Below are positions 33,816 to 43,487 of a DNA stretch of 64,000 nt, piece after piece. Source of the DNA: Polynucleobacter sp. MWH-Spelu-300-X4. Its GTDB lineage: Bacteria; Pseudomonadota; Gammaproteobacteria; Burkholderiales; Burkholderiaceae. The notes beneath the pieces are model-generated. The model was not told the origin of the DNA and did no database searches. It saw only the letters and a program-made list of their open reading frames with translations. The stretch's first letter is position 1. Each line of letters starts with the position of its first letter. The translations under genes and the position numbers were made by a program. The stretch is taken from the NCBI RefSeq assembly GCF_018687515.1, contig NZ_CP061294.1, forward strand, positions 1,178,001 to 1,242,000. Reading direction: 5' to 3'.

Positions 33816-33847
33816 GGCGGTGCTCTATCCAGCTGAGCTATGGGCAG
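33771..33847 (-). tRNA. tRNA-Arg(UCU)
   Basis: 77 nt folding by eye into a cloverleaf: acceptor CTGCCCA/TGGGCAG, D arm GCTC/GAGC, anticodon loop CTTCTAA (anticodon UCU, codon AGA), T arm GCACG-TTCGAAT-CGTGC, discriminator G and encoded CCA. Base pair 27-43 is a C-U mismatch at the foot of the anticodon stem. It is the integration target of the island. Confidence 0.93.
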
Positions 33848-33912
33848 TCTTTGAAATAATCAGCGAAATTATAGCCGATGCTTGCCATGACCTATTGATT
33901 TCAAGGGACTAT

Positions 33913-34386
33913 TCAACTAGCCTCAAAAACCCCATCTGTTGATTGGTTGCCAATCGATTTCATGAGCGTCACGATTTCATCAGGTAAGCCCACAATTCCT
34001 TCACTAAATCGAACGCTCAATTCAGGCACATACTTACTCATATCATCAGAACCATAGAATTTCATGGCCCAATTAGAAAAGCGCCTTGTTTTTAATGGCG
34101 CAACTTCTAACACCTGAATGTCCTTATGCCGATGATCCGTCACAATCGACCGCCATACATCAGCCAGATCCTTAGGATACCCTTCTAAGATTTGCCCAAA
34201 AATACCGGAATCATAGAAGAGAACGCCCGTTAACTCTGCTTCTGAATTTTTATGAACAGCATCATCTAATAAGTTCATTAAACTCAGCATACCCATATCA
34301 TGAGTAGCTTGACTAACATAACTTAATTCAATTAATTGATCTTCTGGAAGTTGGCTGAAATTAATTGTGGTAGATAGAGTCGCCAT
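33913..34386 (-). CDS. BLUF-domain blue-light photoreceptor
   Basis: 157 residues from the ATG at 34386. BLUF hallmarks: Tyr23 in LSYVS, Asn38 in LMNLLDDA, Gln65 in GIFGQILEG and the later FSNWAMKFYG (Trp). It binds FAD and changes hydrogen bonding on blue light. About 35 residues follow the BLUF core, so no output domain is fused; it must signal through a partner, perhaps encoded beside it. Confidence 0.9.
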   Translation of the reverse strand: MATLSTTINFSQLPEDQLIELSYVSQATHDMGMLSLMNLLDDAVHKNSEAELTGVLFYDSGIFGQILEGYPKDLADVWRSIVTDHRHKDIQVLEVAPLKTRRFSNWAMKFYGSDDMSKYVPELSVRFSEGIVGLPDEIVTLMKSIGNQSTDGVFEAS

Positions 34387-34475
34387 ATTTTTATAAAAAT
34401 TAATAATTATTTTGATAGTAACAAATAAAAAATTATTAACCTTATGGTTAACTGACAACTTTTTTATAAATTCCT

Positions 34476-34688
34476 TTAAAACAACTCTTTAATATTTTCT
34501 ATTGCCCATTGATGCAATTCTGGATTTTCATGTTGCTCGAGTTTTTCTTTTAATGTGGGGTGAAGTTGTATTGAGCCACCCCCTTCTTTAAAAGGAAAAC
34601 CATCAATTTCTGAAATTTCATTGGCCAACGCTAACTCATGAATAATGTCCAAAAGTGTTTCTGCTTTTTGATAATAATTCCCGCTCAT
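34476..34688 (-). CDS. Small acidic protein next to BLUF gene, unknown
   Basis: 70 residues, helical, ending HQWAIENIKELF. Same strand as the BLUF gene, 89 bases upstream of it. Not recognised. May be a BLUF partner, by proximity only. Confidence 0.55.
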   Translation of the reverse strand: MSGNYYQKAETLLDIIHELALANEISEIDGFPFKEGGGSIQLHPTLKEKLEQHENPELHQWAIENIKELF

Positions 34689-34808
34689 ATTATTTTTTTT
34701 TTAAATTTATACAGTTAGTCCAATTTATACCATTTATAAAATGGAATCAAATAAAGTTAGAAAAAATAATAAAAAAGTTAATTAACGAAATTGGAGCAAA
34801 ATATCGAG

Positions 34809-35135
34809 ATGGACAGTAAGTTACAGACTTATATTAAGTATCTTAAGTATGAGTCGGAAATTAATGCCTTATATAGCCTTGATTCTTTTCAGATAAAAAT
34901 TCTGAATGAGTTAATTTACGCCGAAGAAAAAGGTATTCAGCTGTGTGTATCAGACATCATGGCATTCAAACACATTGCCTCACCTGCCACGATTCACAGC
35001 GGCATTAAAAAGTTATTAGCTAAAGAGCTAATTAACTTTAGAACTGTCTCAGATACCAGAATTAAATATGTTGAATTAACTGCACTTGGTTTAGAACGCT
35101 TTAAGAATTTATCGAAAGCAGTCCCAAAAAGTTAA
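34809..35135 (+). CDS. MarR-like winged-helix protein
   Basis: 108 residues from the ATG at 34809; a TTG at 34791 is an alternative. LDSFQIKILNELIYAEEKGIQLCVSDIMAFKHIASPATIHSGIKKLLAKELINF is a winged helix (MarR/PadR-like). Divergent from the BLUF pair and 18 bases before the ArsC-like gene, with which it may form an operon. Confidence 0.68.
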   Translation: MDSKLQTYIKYLKYESEINALYSLDSFQIKILNELIYAEEKGIQLCVSDIMAFKHIASPATIHSGIKKLLAKELINFRTVSDTRIKYVELTALGLERFKNLSKAVPKS

Positions 35136-35153
35136 TCTATTAAAATATTGGGC

Positions 35154-35507
35154 ATGACCAATATAACGATTTATCACAACGCCAAATGTGGCACATCTAG
35201 AAACACCCTCTCCCTCATTCAAGAAGCTGGTTTTAAACCAAACGTTATTCTCTATTTAGAGAACCCGCCAAGTAAAGAAGAGTTATCTAGAATTATTCAA
35301 GCAAGTGGTGAAAGCGTTAGACACTTCCTTAGAGAAAGAGGCACCCCTTATCAAGAATTAGATCTTGGAAATCCAAAATGGTCCGATGAAGCCTTGATTG
35401 ATTTTATGATCAAGTACCCCATCTTGATTAATCGTCCTATTGTGGTAACCGACAAAGGTGTGCGCTTGTGTCGCCCAGCTGAAGCAGCGCTTGATTTGCT
35501 CCCGTAA
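35154..35507 (+). CDS. arsC: ArsC/Spx-family arsenate reductase-like protein (glutaredoxin type)
   Basis: 117 residues with CGTSRNTL (active Cys near residue 12) and the ArsC ending IVVTDKGVRLCRPAEAAL. This is the glutaredoxin-coupled arsenate-reductase family, unrelated to the arsC at 2197. Being outside any ars operon, it could equally be a general ArsC-like redox protein. The upstream winged-helix gene may regulate it. Confidence 0.85.
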   Translation: MTNITIYHNAKCGTSRNTLSLIQEAGFKPNVILYLENPPSKEELSRIIQASGESVRHFLRERGTPYQELDLGNPKWSDEALIDFMIKYPILINRPIVVTDKGVRLCRPAEAALDLLP

Positions 35508-35528
35508 AAAAATACAGGCCTGCTTAGC

Positions 35529-35563
35529 AAAAAAGCCACCGCTTACTTTCTGGTGGCTTTTTT
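35529..35563. terminator. Bidirectional terminator between arsC-like and usp genes
   Basis: AAAAAAGCCACC/GGTGGCTTTTTT stem with an 11-base loop, U-tracts on both strands, between convergent genes. Confidence 0.88.
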
Positions 35564-35579
35564 ATTAACGAATTAGTTT

Positions 35580-36005
35580 TTATTTAACTAGCAGTACGGG
35601 CTGTTTTGCAGAAGATGTAATTTTTTGAGCAATAGAACCTAGCGCCAAATCCAATAAACCGCCTCTACCCTTAGACCCCATCACGATGAGGTCAAATTTT
35701 TCTTTGTTGGCAATAGCTAATATTTCTTTGGTGATATTACCTTGCTTGATGACCATATCATGCTTAACACCCGCATCATCAAAAACTTTTCTAGTGGCCT
35801 TTAATTCTTTCTCACTAATCTCTCGCAAGTAATCTTCCACAACATTTTTTGCGACAAAAGTTCTAACGTGACGCAGACTAACATCATCATGAACACTGAT
35901 TAAAGTAACTGCGCATTTAGAACGCAAACTACTAACTAGCTTCACAACATACTTAGCAGCATTAACTGATGATTTAGATCCATCAACGGGCAACAAAATT
36001 TTCAC
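35580..36005 (-). CDS. Universal stress protein UspA family
   Basis: 141 residues. ILLPVDGSKSS at the start and GSKGRGGLLDLALGSIAQKI near the end form the ATP-binding G-2x-G-9x-G[ST] motif. Cytoplasmic stress protein of unknown exact action. Confidence 0.9.
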   Translation of the reverse strand: MKILLPVDGSKSSVNAAKYVVKLVSSLRSKCAVTLISVHDDVSLRHVRTFVAKNVVEDYLREISEKELKATRKVFDDAGVKHDMVIKQGNITKEILAIANKEKFDLIVMGSKGRGGLLDLALGSIAQKITSSAKQPVLLVK

Positions 36006-36142
36006 AATGACTCCTGTTTATTTTAAGTAGCTATATTTGATAGCTTAACAGTTTTACAAGAAGGTCTTGCTAAAAATAAAAAGAAATAGCCACCTTTGGG
36101 CGTTTCTATATTTTTAGTTTTGAGAATTTTGAGGAGGGAAAG

Positions 36143-36219
36143 TGGTCGGAGTACAAGGATTCGAACCTTGGACCCCCTGGTCCCAAACCAGGTGCGCTAC
36201 CAGACTGCGCCACACTCCG
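36143..36219 (-). tRNA. tRNA-Pro(UGG)
   Basis: 77 nt cloverleaf: acceptor CGGAGTG with TACTCCG, anticodon loop TTTGGGA (anticodon UGG), T loop TTCGAAT, CCA encoded. Between usp and a START-like gene, same strand as both. Confidence 0.93.
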
Positions 36220-36313
36220 ACTAAGACCGATATTGTAACCCAGCAAGGAGTCGATGGCAAATCTATCGGTTTAATTTAGATCAAATAAATAGCCTAAAAA
36301 CCCTGAAAACCCC

Positions 36314-36898
36314 CTATTTACAAGCCACTACCACCTGATTTTTACGTTCCGCAGCCAATCTAGCCATCAGCTTAAAACGATCTTCTAAGCTATTTTGTAT
36401 AAAGTACTGCAAGATAAACATGGGCACATGGGAGTCAGGCTCTAAAACACCCTGATATTTAATCGTGGTTCCAATGGCACTGTTACCAACATCAGAATCA
36501 GGACTTACCGACCACTTACCTGAGAATCTCTTGGAGTCACCTTTAATCTGCGTAAACTCAGTCCCAAGCAATGGATACTCGGTATATTCAATTAAGGTAT
36601 GTAATTTTATTTTGACAAATAGAATTTGCTCTTCTGCCGAACGTTCCACCAATACTTTACCGCTTGGTTGCCTGACTGCTTTTGATTCGATAACGCCCGG
36701 TATTTTTACGGCCGCCTCGTAGTCGGTTAAATATTGATAAGCTTGGCACAAAGTTAAAGGAGCATGGTAACTGGCCGATATTAAAAAGGTGTCACCTTCA
36801 CGCACCACGGAAGCTTGCACTCTATAAGCGTTATCAGCAGAATCACCCCAAGAAAGTGCGGGTAATAGCAGAAGAAAAATTATGATGAATTTATTCAT
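36314..36898 (-). CDS. Exported SRPBCC (START/coenzyme-Q-like) protein
   Basis: 194 residues with a signal peptide (FIIIFLLLLPALSWG). YHAPLTLCQAYQYLTDYEAAVKIPGVIES and the long final helix FILQYFIQNSLEDRFKLMARL are the SRPBCC pattern. A periplasmic ligand-binding protein; ligand unknown. 22 bases after glmM, same strand, so probably last in the ftsH-folP-glmM operon. Confidence 0.75.
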   Translation of the reverse strand: MNKFIIIFLLLLPALSWGDSADNAYRVQASVVREGDTFLISASYHAPLTLCQAYQYLTDYEAAVKIPGVIESKAVRQPSGKVLVERSAEEQILFVKIKLHTLIEYTEYPLLGTEFTQIKGDSKRFSGKWSVSPDSDVGNSAIGTTIKYQGVLEPDSHVPMFILQYFIQNSLEDRFKLMARLAAERKNQVVVACK

Positions 36899-36920
36899 AA
36901 TTTATCTCATAAATTTGTGT

Positions 36921-38261
36921 CTATACAGGTATAACCGATGCAATTTTATGAGCCTGGTCTTTAGCCATATCAGCATGCTCTGCTTCAACCATCACTCTTA
37001 ATAAAGGCTCCGTACCTGAGGCTCTAATTAAAACTCGCCCCGCACCATTTAACTCTTTCTCAGCCAACTTAACAGCGTTCTTCATACGCTCATCAGATTG
37101 CCACTCATACCCTTTTTGATAGCGAACATTAACCAATGTTTGAGGGAATAACTTAACTTTTTCCAACAACTGCTCAAGAGTTTTATTAGCTTGCTTCATG
37201 GCGGATAAGACTTGCAATGCAGCAACAATACCGTCTCCCGTTGTGTGCTTATCTAGGCAAATCAAATGACCAGAGCCTTCTCCACCCAAAACCCAACCCT
37301 TTTCTTTGAGCTGCTCAAGAACATAACGATCTCCTACTTTGGCTCGTTGGAACTCGATACCTTCAGCAAATAAAGCTTTTTCAACTGCCAAGTTGGTCAT
37401 TAAAGTACCCACAACTCCCTGAACAGTCTCGCCAGCACGCTTTCTAGCCATAGCAATGAGATATAACAACTCATCGCCATTAAACAAGCGGCCAGAGCGA
37501 TCAACCAATTGAAGTCGATCTGCATCACCATCTAAAGCAATACCAAGATCAGCACCTTCTTCTTTAACTTTCTCAATCAAAGCTTGAGGAGAAGTTGCTC
37601 CAACTTTGTCATTAATGTTTTTACCATTTGGATGTACGCCAATCGCAACGACCTCTGCACCCAACTCATGAAAAACATGGGGCGCAATGTGATACGCAGC
37701 ACCATGTGCACAATCGACTACCACCTTTAAACCATGCAGATTTAAATGGTTAGGAAATGTGCTTTTACAAAATTCAATATATCTACCAGTAGCATCATCA
37801 AGGCGTTTAGCCTTACCCAAATGCGCTGAATCCACACAACTCATAGGCTCAGCTAATGCGGCCTCAATTTGCAATTCAACTGCATCATCCAGCTTGTCAC
37901 CGTTGGCTGAGAAAAACTTGATACCGTTGTCATGATAAGGATTATGTGAAGCTGAAATAACAACACCCGCAGATAAGCGCAAGGCTCTTGTTAAATAAGC
38001 AATCGCTGGCGTAGGCATAGGTCCACACAACATAACATCTACACCAGCTGCGGAAAAACCTGCCTCTAAAGCAGCTTCTAATAGATAGCCAGAAACACGA
38101 GTATCTTTTCCGATAAGAACGGTTGGCTTACCATGGGCATCAGCACTCTTAGCTAAAACCTGTCCAGCCGCATAACCTAAGCGCATCACAAAATCGGGGA
38201 CAATCGGAAACTTCCCAACCTCCCCACGAATACCATCTGTTCCAAAATATTGACGTGTCAT
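36921..38261 (-). CDS. glmM: Phosphoglucosamine mutase
   Basis: 446 residues (E. coli 445). Active serine loop [17 protein letters not shown], metal loop ALDGDADRL, and the phosphate-binding [14 protein letters not shown] near the end. Converts glucosamine-6-phosphate to glucosamine-1-phosphate for peptidoglycan and LPS. Nine bases after folP; part of the ftsH-folP-glmM operon. Confidence 0.96.
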   Translation of the reverse strand: MTRQYFGTDGIRGEVGKFPIVPDFVMRLGYAAGQVLAKSADAHGKPTVLIGKDTRVSGYLLEAALEAGFSAAGVDVMLCGPMPTPAIAYLTRALRLSAGVVISASHNPYHDNGIKFFSANGDKLDDAVELQIEAALAEPMSCVDSAHLGKAKRLDDATGRYIEFCKSTFPNHLNLHGLKVVVDCAHGAAYHIAPHVFHELGAEVVAIGVHPNGKNINDKVGATSPQALIEKVKEEGADLGIALDGDADRLQLVDRSGRLFNGDELLYLIAMARKRAGETVQGVVGTLMTNLAVEKALFAEGIEFQRAKVGDRYVLEQLKEKGWVLGGEGSGHLICLDKHTTGDGIVAALQVLSAMKQANKTLEQLLEKVKLFPQTLVNVRYQKGYEWQSDERMKNAVKLAEKELNGAGRVLIRASGTEPLLRVMVEAEHADMAKDQAHKIASVIPV

Positions 38262-38270
38262 ATATATATT

Positions 38271-39131
38271 CTATAAGGAATCTTGTGTCGCCGACCAAAT
38301 TTTTACAGCATCCATCGTCTCAGCCACATCATGCACCCGAACGATTTTGGCGCCCCGCTCAATCGCCATTAAAGCAGCGGCGACACTTGCAGTTATGCGG
38401 TGTTCTACATCACGCCCCGTCACCGCACCCAAGCTAGATTTTCTAGAAATACCAGCAACTACTGGCAACCCATGCTGACAAAATGTTTTGAAATGCGCCA
38501 ACATAGCCATATTGTGCTGAACAGTTTTGCCAAATCCAAAACCAGGGTCGATAGCTAAGCGCTCGCGAGTAATACCTTCATCTTCTAGAGTGACGCAACG
38601 CTCCATTAAAAACCCATTCACCTCACTCACCACATCTTTGTAGTGTGGATCAAACTGCATCGTTTGAGGATCTTTTTGCATATGCATCAACATCACACCG
38701 CATGAACTTTTAGCAATCGCCTCAATAGCGTGAGGCTGCCTAAATGCCCAAATATCATTAATACAATCAATGCCTAATTCAACAGCCGCTTTCATCACTT
38801 TGGCTTTATAAGTGTCCAAAGAAATAGCCACAGGTGCATCTTTTAGCGCCTCAAGAATGGGCATCACGCGATCTAACTCTTCCTGCAATGAAAGTGGCTC
38901 AGAACCCGGACGACTCGACTCACCACCCACATCAATCATTTCGGCGCCCTGCGCCATCATTCTTTCAGCATGTCGCAAGGCCTCATCGCGACGAGTAAAA
39001 CTTCCACCATCAGAAAATGAATCGGGCGTGAGGTTCAGAATCCCCATCACCACAGGCGCGGTTCTTTGGCTCCAGTCAAAAAGAAAACGCCCGCAGCTCC
39101 ATGCCACGGGCGTTATTTGTTTCTCACTCAT
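38271..39131 (-). CDS. folP: Dihydropteroate synthase
   Basis: 286 residues from the ATG at 39131, which shares its A with the ftsH stop (TGATG). MGILNLTPDSFSDGG and DVGGESSRPGS are the pterin-binding motifs, and DPGFGFGKT is also typical. Makes dihydropteroate from pABA in folate synthesis; target of sulfonamides. Confidence 0.95.
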   Translation of the reverse strand: MSEKQITPVAWSCGRFLFDWSQRTAPVVMGILNLTPDSFSDGGSFTRRDEALRHAERMMAQGAEMIDVGGESSRPGSEPLSLQEELDRVMPILEALKDAPVAISLDTYKAKVMKAAVELGIDCINDIWAFRQPHAIEAIAKSSCGVMLMHMQKDPQTMQFDPHYKDVVSEVNGFLMERCVTLEDEGITRERLAIDPGFGFGKTVQHNMAMLAHFKTFCQHGLPVVAGISRKSSLGAVTGRDVEHRITASVAAALMAIERGAKIVRVHDVAETMDAVKIWSATQDSL

Positions 39132-41011
39132 CAAGCTGCCGCCGGAGCGCCCCCTTCAGCAACTGCGGGAGCGCCACCTGATGGGCCACCGCTATTAGCT
39201 GATGGTGGATATTTAGGCGGACGTGGTGATTTACCTGCCATGATGTCATTCACCTGATCTGCATCAATAGTTTCCCACTCAAGCAAGGCCTTGACCATCA
39301 CCTCAACCTTATCGCGATTCTCTTCCAAGATTTTCTTAGCAACCGCGTATTGACGATCCAAGATAGCGCGAATCTCAATATCTACTTTCTGTTGTGTAGC
39401 TTCAGATACTGACTTAGCTGTCATTGCGCCAAACATACCTGGCTGCTCTGAATCAACATAAACCATCGTACCCAACACTTCACTCATACCATAACGAGTC
39501 ACCATGTCACGCGCCATTTTTGTGGCACGTTCAAAATCGTTCGATGCGCCAGTACTACTTGAATTCAAGAAAATCTCTTCAGCCAAGCGACCACCAAACA
39601 AAATAGAAATCTCTTCTAACATTTTGTCTTTGTACATATTCACACGATCATGCTCAGGCAACTGCCAAGTCACACCTAAAGCCCAGCCGCGCGGCATGAT
39701 GCTTACCTTATGAACTGGATCAGCCTTTGGCAAAATCTTAGCCACTACAGCATGTCCCGACTCGTGATAAGCCGTATTACGGCGCTCTTCTTCACGCATC
39801 ACAGCAGACTTACGCTCAGGCCCCATAAAGATCTTATCTTTAGCATCTTCAAAGTCTTGCATGTCAACAGTACGCTTATTACGACGGGCAGCGAACAATG
39901 CTGATTCATTCACCAAATTTGCTAAATCTGCACCTGAAAACCCTGGTGTACCGCGCGCCAAAACAGCCGCATCCACATCGCTATTAATAGGAACTTTGCG
40001 CATATGCACTTTAAGAATTTGTTCACGGCCACGAATATCAGGCAAGCCAACATGCACCTGACGGTCAAAACGACCCGGCCTTAATAAAGCCTTATCCAAT
40101 ACATCAGAACGGTTTGTAGCAGCAATCACAATCACACCGCTATTTGGTTCAAAACCATCCATCTCAACCAACATTTGATTTAAGGTTTGCTCGCGCTCAT
40201 CATTGCCACCACCCATACCAGCTCCACGGTGACGTCCAACCGCATCAATCTCATCGATAAAGATGATGCAAGGCGCTTGCTTTTTAGCGTTCTCAAACAT
40301 GTCGCGAACACGAGCAGCACCAACACCAACAAACATTTCAACGAAGTCAGATCCCGAAATAGAAAAGAACGGCACCTTAGCTTCACCAGCAATCGCTTTA
40401 GCCAATAAAGTTTTACCTGTACCTGGGGGACCCACTAAAAGAACACCTCGTGGGATATGCCCACCTAATTTTTGGAACTTCGTCGGATCTTTTAAGAAAT
40501 CGACTAATTCAAAAACTTCTTCTTTAGCCTCATCACATCCAGCAACATCAGCGAATGTAATGGCATTTGTATTTTCATCAATTAAGCGAGCGCGTGATTT
40601 CCCAAATGAAAATGCTCCGCCCTTACCACCACCCTGCATTTGCTTCATCATCAAGAACCAGAAGCCAATAATTAATAAAGTGGGGCCCAAATAATACAAA
40701 GCAGACACCAACAAAGATTGCTCTTCCTCAGCTTTACCTGTTACCTGTACGCCATACTTCATCAAATCACCAACCATCCAGATATCACCAGGGCTAATAA
40801 CTGAATACTTCTGTCCATCAGCAGGTGTTACTTGAATATTGCGCCCCTGAACATCAACTCTTTTGATTTTGCCGTTTTTGGCATCATCCATAAATTGAGA
40901 GTAAGTGATGCCCTCTTGAGCGCGAGGCTTATCGAATTGTTTGAAGACAGTAAATAGTATGAGTCCCACAACGAGCCACACACCAACCTTCTGTATCCAG
41001 TTATTGTTCAC
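39131..41011 (-). CDS. ftsH: ATP-dependent zinc metalloprotease FtsH
   Basis: 626 residues. Two N-terminal membrane helices, Walker A GPPGTGKT (near residue 195), Walker B, second region of homology and the zinc site HESGH (near 417). The tail is a low-complexity Gly/Ala/Pro stretch. It degrades misfolded membrane and regulatory proteins at the inner membrane. Leads the operon with folP and glmM; rlmE is upstream on the same strand, a usual proteobacterial order. Confidence 0.96.
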   Translation of the reverse strand: MNNNWIQKVGVWLVVGLILFTVFKQFDKPRAQEGITYSQFMDDAKNGKIKRVDVQGRNIQVTPADGQKYSVISPGDIWMVGDLMKYGVQVTGKAEEEQSLLVSALYYLGPTLLIIGFWFLMMKQMQGGGKGGAFSFGKSRARLIDENTNAITFADVAGCDEAKEEVFELVDFLKDPTKFQKLGGHIPRGVLLVGPPGTGKTLLAKAIAGEAKVPFFSISGSDFVEMFVGVGAARVRDMFENAKKQAPCIIFIDEIDAVGRHRGAGMGGGNDEREQTLNQMLVEMDGFEPNSGVIVIAATNRSDVLDKALLRPGRFDRQVHVGLPDIRGREQILKVHMRKVPINSDVDAAVLARGTPGFSGADLANLVNESALFAARRNKRTVDMQDFEDAKDKIFMGPERKSAVMREEERRNTAYHESGHAVVAKILPKADPVHKVSIMPRGWALGVTWQLPEHDRVNMYKDKMLEEISILFGGRLAEEIFLNSSSTGASNDFERATKMARDMVTRYGMSEVLGTMVYVDSEQPGMFGAMTAKSVSEATQQKVDIEIRAILDRQYAVAKKILEENRDKVEVMVKALLEWETIDADQVNDIMAGKSPRPPKYPPSANSGGPSGGAPAVAEGGAPAAA

Positions 41012-41135
41012 AAAGCCTCCTTAAGGCAGATATATCTACACACCATATGATTCTACTCCCTCCATTTTTCAAGTGCTTGACTAAAAAAGAAGGAATTCCC
41101 ATATATTTCCTAAGGTTTTATAGGGTTTTTAATGC

Positions 41136-41807
41136 TTATTTAAGGTTTTTACCCAATAAAAAGGTCTCAGCAGACTTGTCGCGAGATGCCTTGGGCTTCC
41201 TAGGGGAAACTGTTTTGAAGACTTTTTTAAATGATTCAACAATTTGACTGTAACCACTTCCATGGAAACACTTGATTAACAGCGCTCCGTTAGGCTTTAA
41301 ATGCGCTTGGGCAAACTCCAATGCCAAATCTGCCAAATGCCCCATACGCGCTGCATCAGCCGTAGCAACTCCAGAAAGGTTAGGCGCCATATCGGACATC
41401 ACCAAATCCACTCGAGGCCCATTTGCAGGATCCCCTGGTAACAAAGCCTCGAAACGTCGTAAAACCTCTTCTTCTCTAAAATCGCCCTGTAAAAACGTCA
41501 CATCTGCAATATCTTCCATGGGCAGAATATCAATCGCAACAATGGTTCCATAAGGCTTACCATCTGGGATATTAGGGTTCTTCTTCCCAAACTCCACCAA
41601 TTTATTACGTGCATACTGAGACCAACTTCCCGGCGTGCTACCCAAATCGACAATCACCATGCCAGGACCAATCAAGTGATCCTGCTCATCAATTTCCTTG
41701 AGCTTATACGCTGCACGGGCACGATAACCCTCCCTTTGCGCCATTTTGACGTAAGGGTCATTCAAGTGATCGTTCAACCAGTCTTTATTAAATTTATTCT
41801 TTGCCAC
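41136..41807 (-). CDS. rlmE: 23S rRNA 2'-O-ribose methyltransferase RlmE (FtsJ)
   Basis: 223 residues. [32 protein letters not shown] holds the SAM-binding motif I and the catalytic Lys; [10 protein letters not shown] and FHGSGYSQI are further marks. Methylates U2552 of 23S rRNA. Directly upstream of ftsH with 124 bases between; divergent from yhbY. Confidence 0.95.
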   Translation of the reverse strand: MAKNKFNKDWLNDHLNDPYVKMAQREGYRARAAYKLKEIDEQDHLIGPGMVIVDLGSTPGSWSQYARNKLVEFGKKNPNIPDGKPYGTIVAIDILPMEDIADVTFLQGDFREEEVLRRFEALLPGDPANGPRVDLVMSDMAPNLSGVATADAARMGHLADLALEFAQAHLKPNGALLIKCFHGSGYSQIVESFKKVFKTVSPRKPKASRDKSAETFLLGKNLK

Positions 41808-41955
41808 AACTATTTATTTCCACTTATGAACTGCATTTTTTGGCAGTTTTAGTAATTAATTTCACTAATCTCGTATTTTCCGCTGTTTTTATCTCGTCCA
41901 CATGAAAAGTTGCCCACGGAATCGCTTATCATGTAGAACTTCCAAAGAAATTCCT

Positions 41956-42435
41956 ATGCCAATACTTGAATTATCCTCTGCCGAACGTTCGGCACACCGC
42001 TCCGACGCACACGCGTTAAAACCAATCGTCTTAATTGGTGCCGATGGCCTAACTCCAGCCGTCACCAAGGAAGTTAATAATGCGCTTAACTCACATGGTC
42101 TCATTAAAGTGCGCGTATTTGGCGATGACCGTGAAACACGCGTAGCGATTTACGACCAATTGTGCGATGAACTTAACGCAGCCCCGATTCAACACATTGG
42201 AAAACTATTAGTTCTTTATCGCCCTAAAGTAGAAAAAGAACAGTCAGACAAACGTCGTAGCAAGCATGGCGCCCCAAAGACTGTGATGGTTAAAAAATTC
42301 ACTCGCAATCCACAACGCAGACCTAAACCTGTTGCTACAACTGTTTTAGGCAACCAACGTGTTGCAGCCGGTGGACAAGTGAAGCGTTCAAAACCACGTC
42401 AAACAAGTGTTAAAAAACGCCAACTTGGCAATTAA
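41956..42435 (+). CDS. yhbY: YhbY-family RNA-binding protein
   Basis: 159 residues from the ATG at 41956 (MPILELSSAERS). A CRM (CRS1-YhbY) domain: LKPIVLIGADGLTPAVTKEVNNALNSHGLIKVRV and IGKLLVLYRP. A basic tail of about 60 residues extends beyond the E. coli protein (97 residues). Binds ribosomal precursor RNA. Divergent from rlmE, a conserved arrangement. Confidence 0.9.
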   Translation: MPILELSSAERSAHRSDAHALKPIVLIGADGLTPAVTKEVNNALNSHGLIKVRVFGDDRETRVAIYDQLCDELNAAPIQHIGKLLVLYRPKVEKEQSDKRRSKHGAPKTVMVKKFTRNPQRRPKPVATTVLGNQRVAAGGQVKRSKPRQTSVKKRQLGN

Positions 42436-42464
42436 AGCTCACAGCTCTATTTATTTTTACCTAT

Positions 42465-42956
42465 TTAGTCGGCCTTAACTAGATCGACAGATTTAGTTAA
42501 GCGCCACATCAATACCAAACCCAATAAAGTTTGGATTAAATATAAAACACTCGAAACACCATGAAGCCTGCCAAACGATGCGGCTAATGGTGAAAGCATG
42601 ACAGGAAAACCTTGAGCAAGCGCCTCTTCTCTCATAGCATTCATCATGGGCTGCAGAATAAAAGCAACAATAGCAGCACCAATCAACATCGCCAACAAAT
42701 ACCAGCGAACCTGCTTGTAATGTACCAATCCTCGCTTAACTAACAAATTAGCAAAGACAATCAAAGCAACCCCTAAGACCAAGCTAATAGTTCCCTCAAT
42801 ACGGAATAACTGGCCAGCAATCATTCCAGCAACCTGAGTGTCGTGTAATGTTGCAAAAAGAACCGGGGCCACCACATAACCAATCGTTACGAGACTACCC
42901 AACCAAAGCGCAAAAATATATACAAACACTCTTTGAGCCGTGGTGTGCATAGCCAT
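42465..42956 (-). CDS. DUF4149-like membrane protein
   Basis: 163 residues from the ATG at 42956. Four hydrophobic helices, with LWLGSLVTIGYVVAPVLFATL near the start and the later FGRLHGVSSVLYL. This fits DUF4149 (transmembrane, unknown). Three bases after greA, so co-transcribed. Confidence 0.82.
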   Translation of the reverse strand: MAMHTTAQRVFVYIFALWLGSLVTIGYVVAPVLFATLHDTQVAGMIAGQLFRIEGTISLVLGVALIVFANLLVKRGLVHYKQVRWYLLAMLIGAAIVAFILQPMMNAMREEALAQGFPVMLSPLAASFGRLHGVSSVLYLIQTLLGLVLMWRLTKSVDLVKAD

Positions 42957-42959
42957 CAA

Positions 42960-43436
42960 TTAAATGTAGTTGACGTTAAGAATCTCAACTTCTCGGTTAC
43001 CACCTGGGGCATTGAACGTAGCAACATCACCCTCCTCTTTACCGATAAGAGCCCTTGCGATAGGTGAACTAATAGAAATTTTCCCGCTATCTAAATCAGC
43101 TTCGTCATCACCCACGATTTGATAAATAGCTTTCTTACCATTTTCTAAATCTTCAAGTTCGACTGTCGCACCAAAAACGATACGCCCTTCAACATCTAAA
43201 TCACTAGGGTCAATAATTTGAGCGGCAGATAATTTACCTTCCAACTCTTGAATACGCCCCTCAATAAACGCCTGCTTTTCTTTAGCGGCATCATATTCAG
43301 CATTTTCAGATAAGTCGCCTTGCGCACGAGCTTCCGCAATTGCATTAATTACAGATGGTCGCTCCACATGTTTTAAGTTATGCAACTCTTCTTTCAAAAG
43401 CTCTGCGCCACGTTTTGTAATTGGAATCGTACTCAT
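42960..43436 (-). CDS. greA: Transcription elongation factor GreA
   Basis: 158 residues. Coiled-coil N-terminus with [21 protein letters not shown], the tip acidic residues, and the globular C-terminal domain ending VEILNVNYI. It rescues backtracked RNA polymerase. Between carB and the DUF4149 gene on the same strand. Confidence 0.96.
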   Translation of the reverse strand: MSTIPITKRGAELLKEELHNLKHVERPSVINAIAEARAQGDLSENAEYDAAKEKQAFIEGRIQELEGKLSAAQIIDPSDLDVEGRIVFGATVELEDLENGKKAIYQIVGDDEADLDSGKISISSPIARALIGKEEGDVATFNAPGGNREVEILNVNYI

Positions 43437-43487
43437 ATCTACTTCAAACTTTCTTAACTAATCATTAGCCAACTATCCATACATCTC

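Noticed and set aside
41278..41287. TTCCATGGAA-like palindrome in rlmE
   Set aside because: Core differs (no GTTCC/GGAAC arms of the 16-bp palindrome) and lies within coding sequence; chance NcoI-type palindrome.
41829..41848. AACTGC/GCAGTT hairpin between rlmE and yhbY
   Set aside because: Between divergent genes, where no terminator is expected, and the stem is short.
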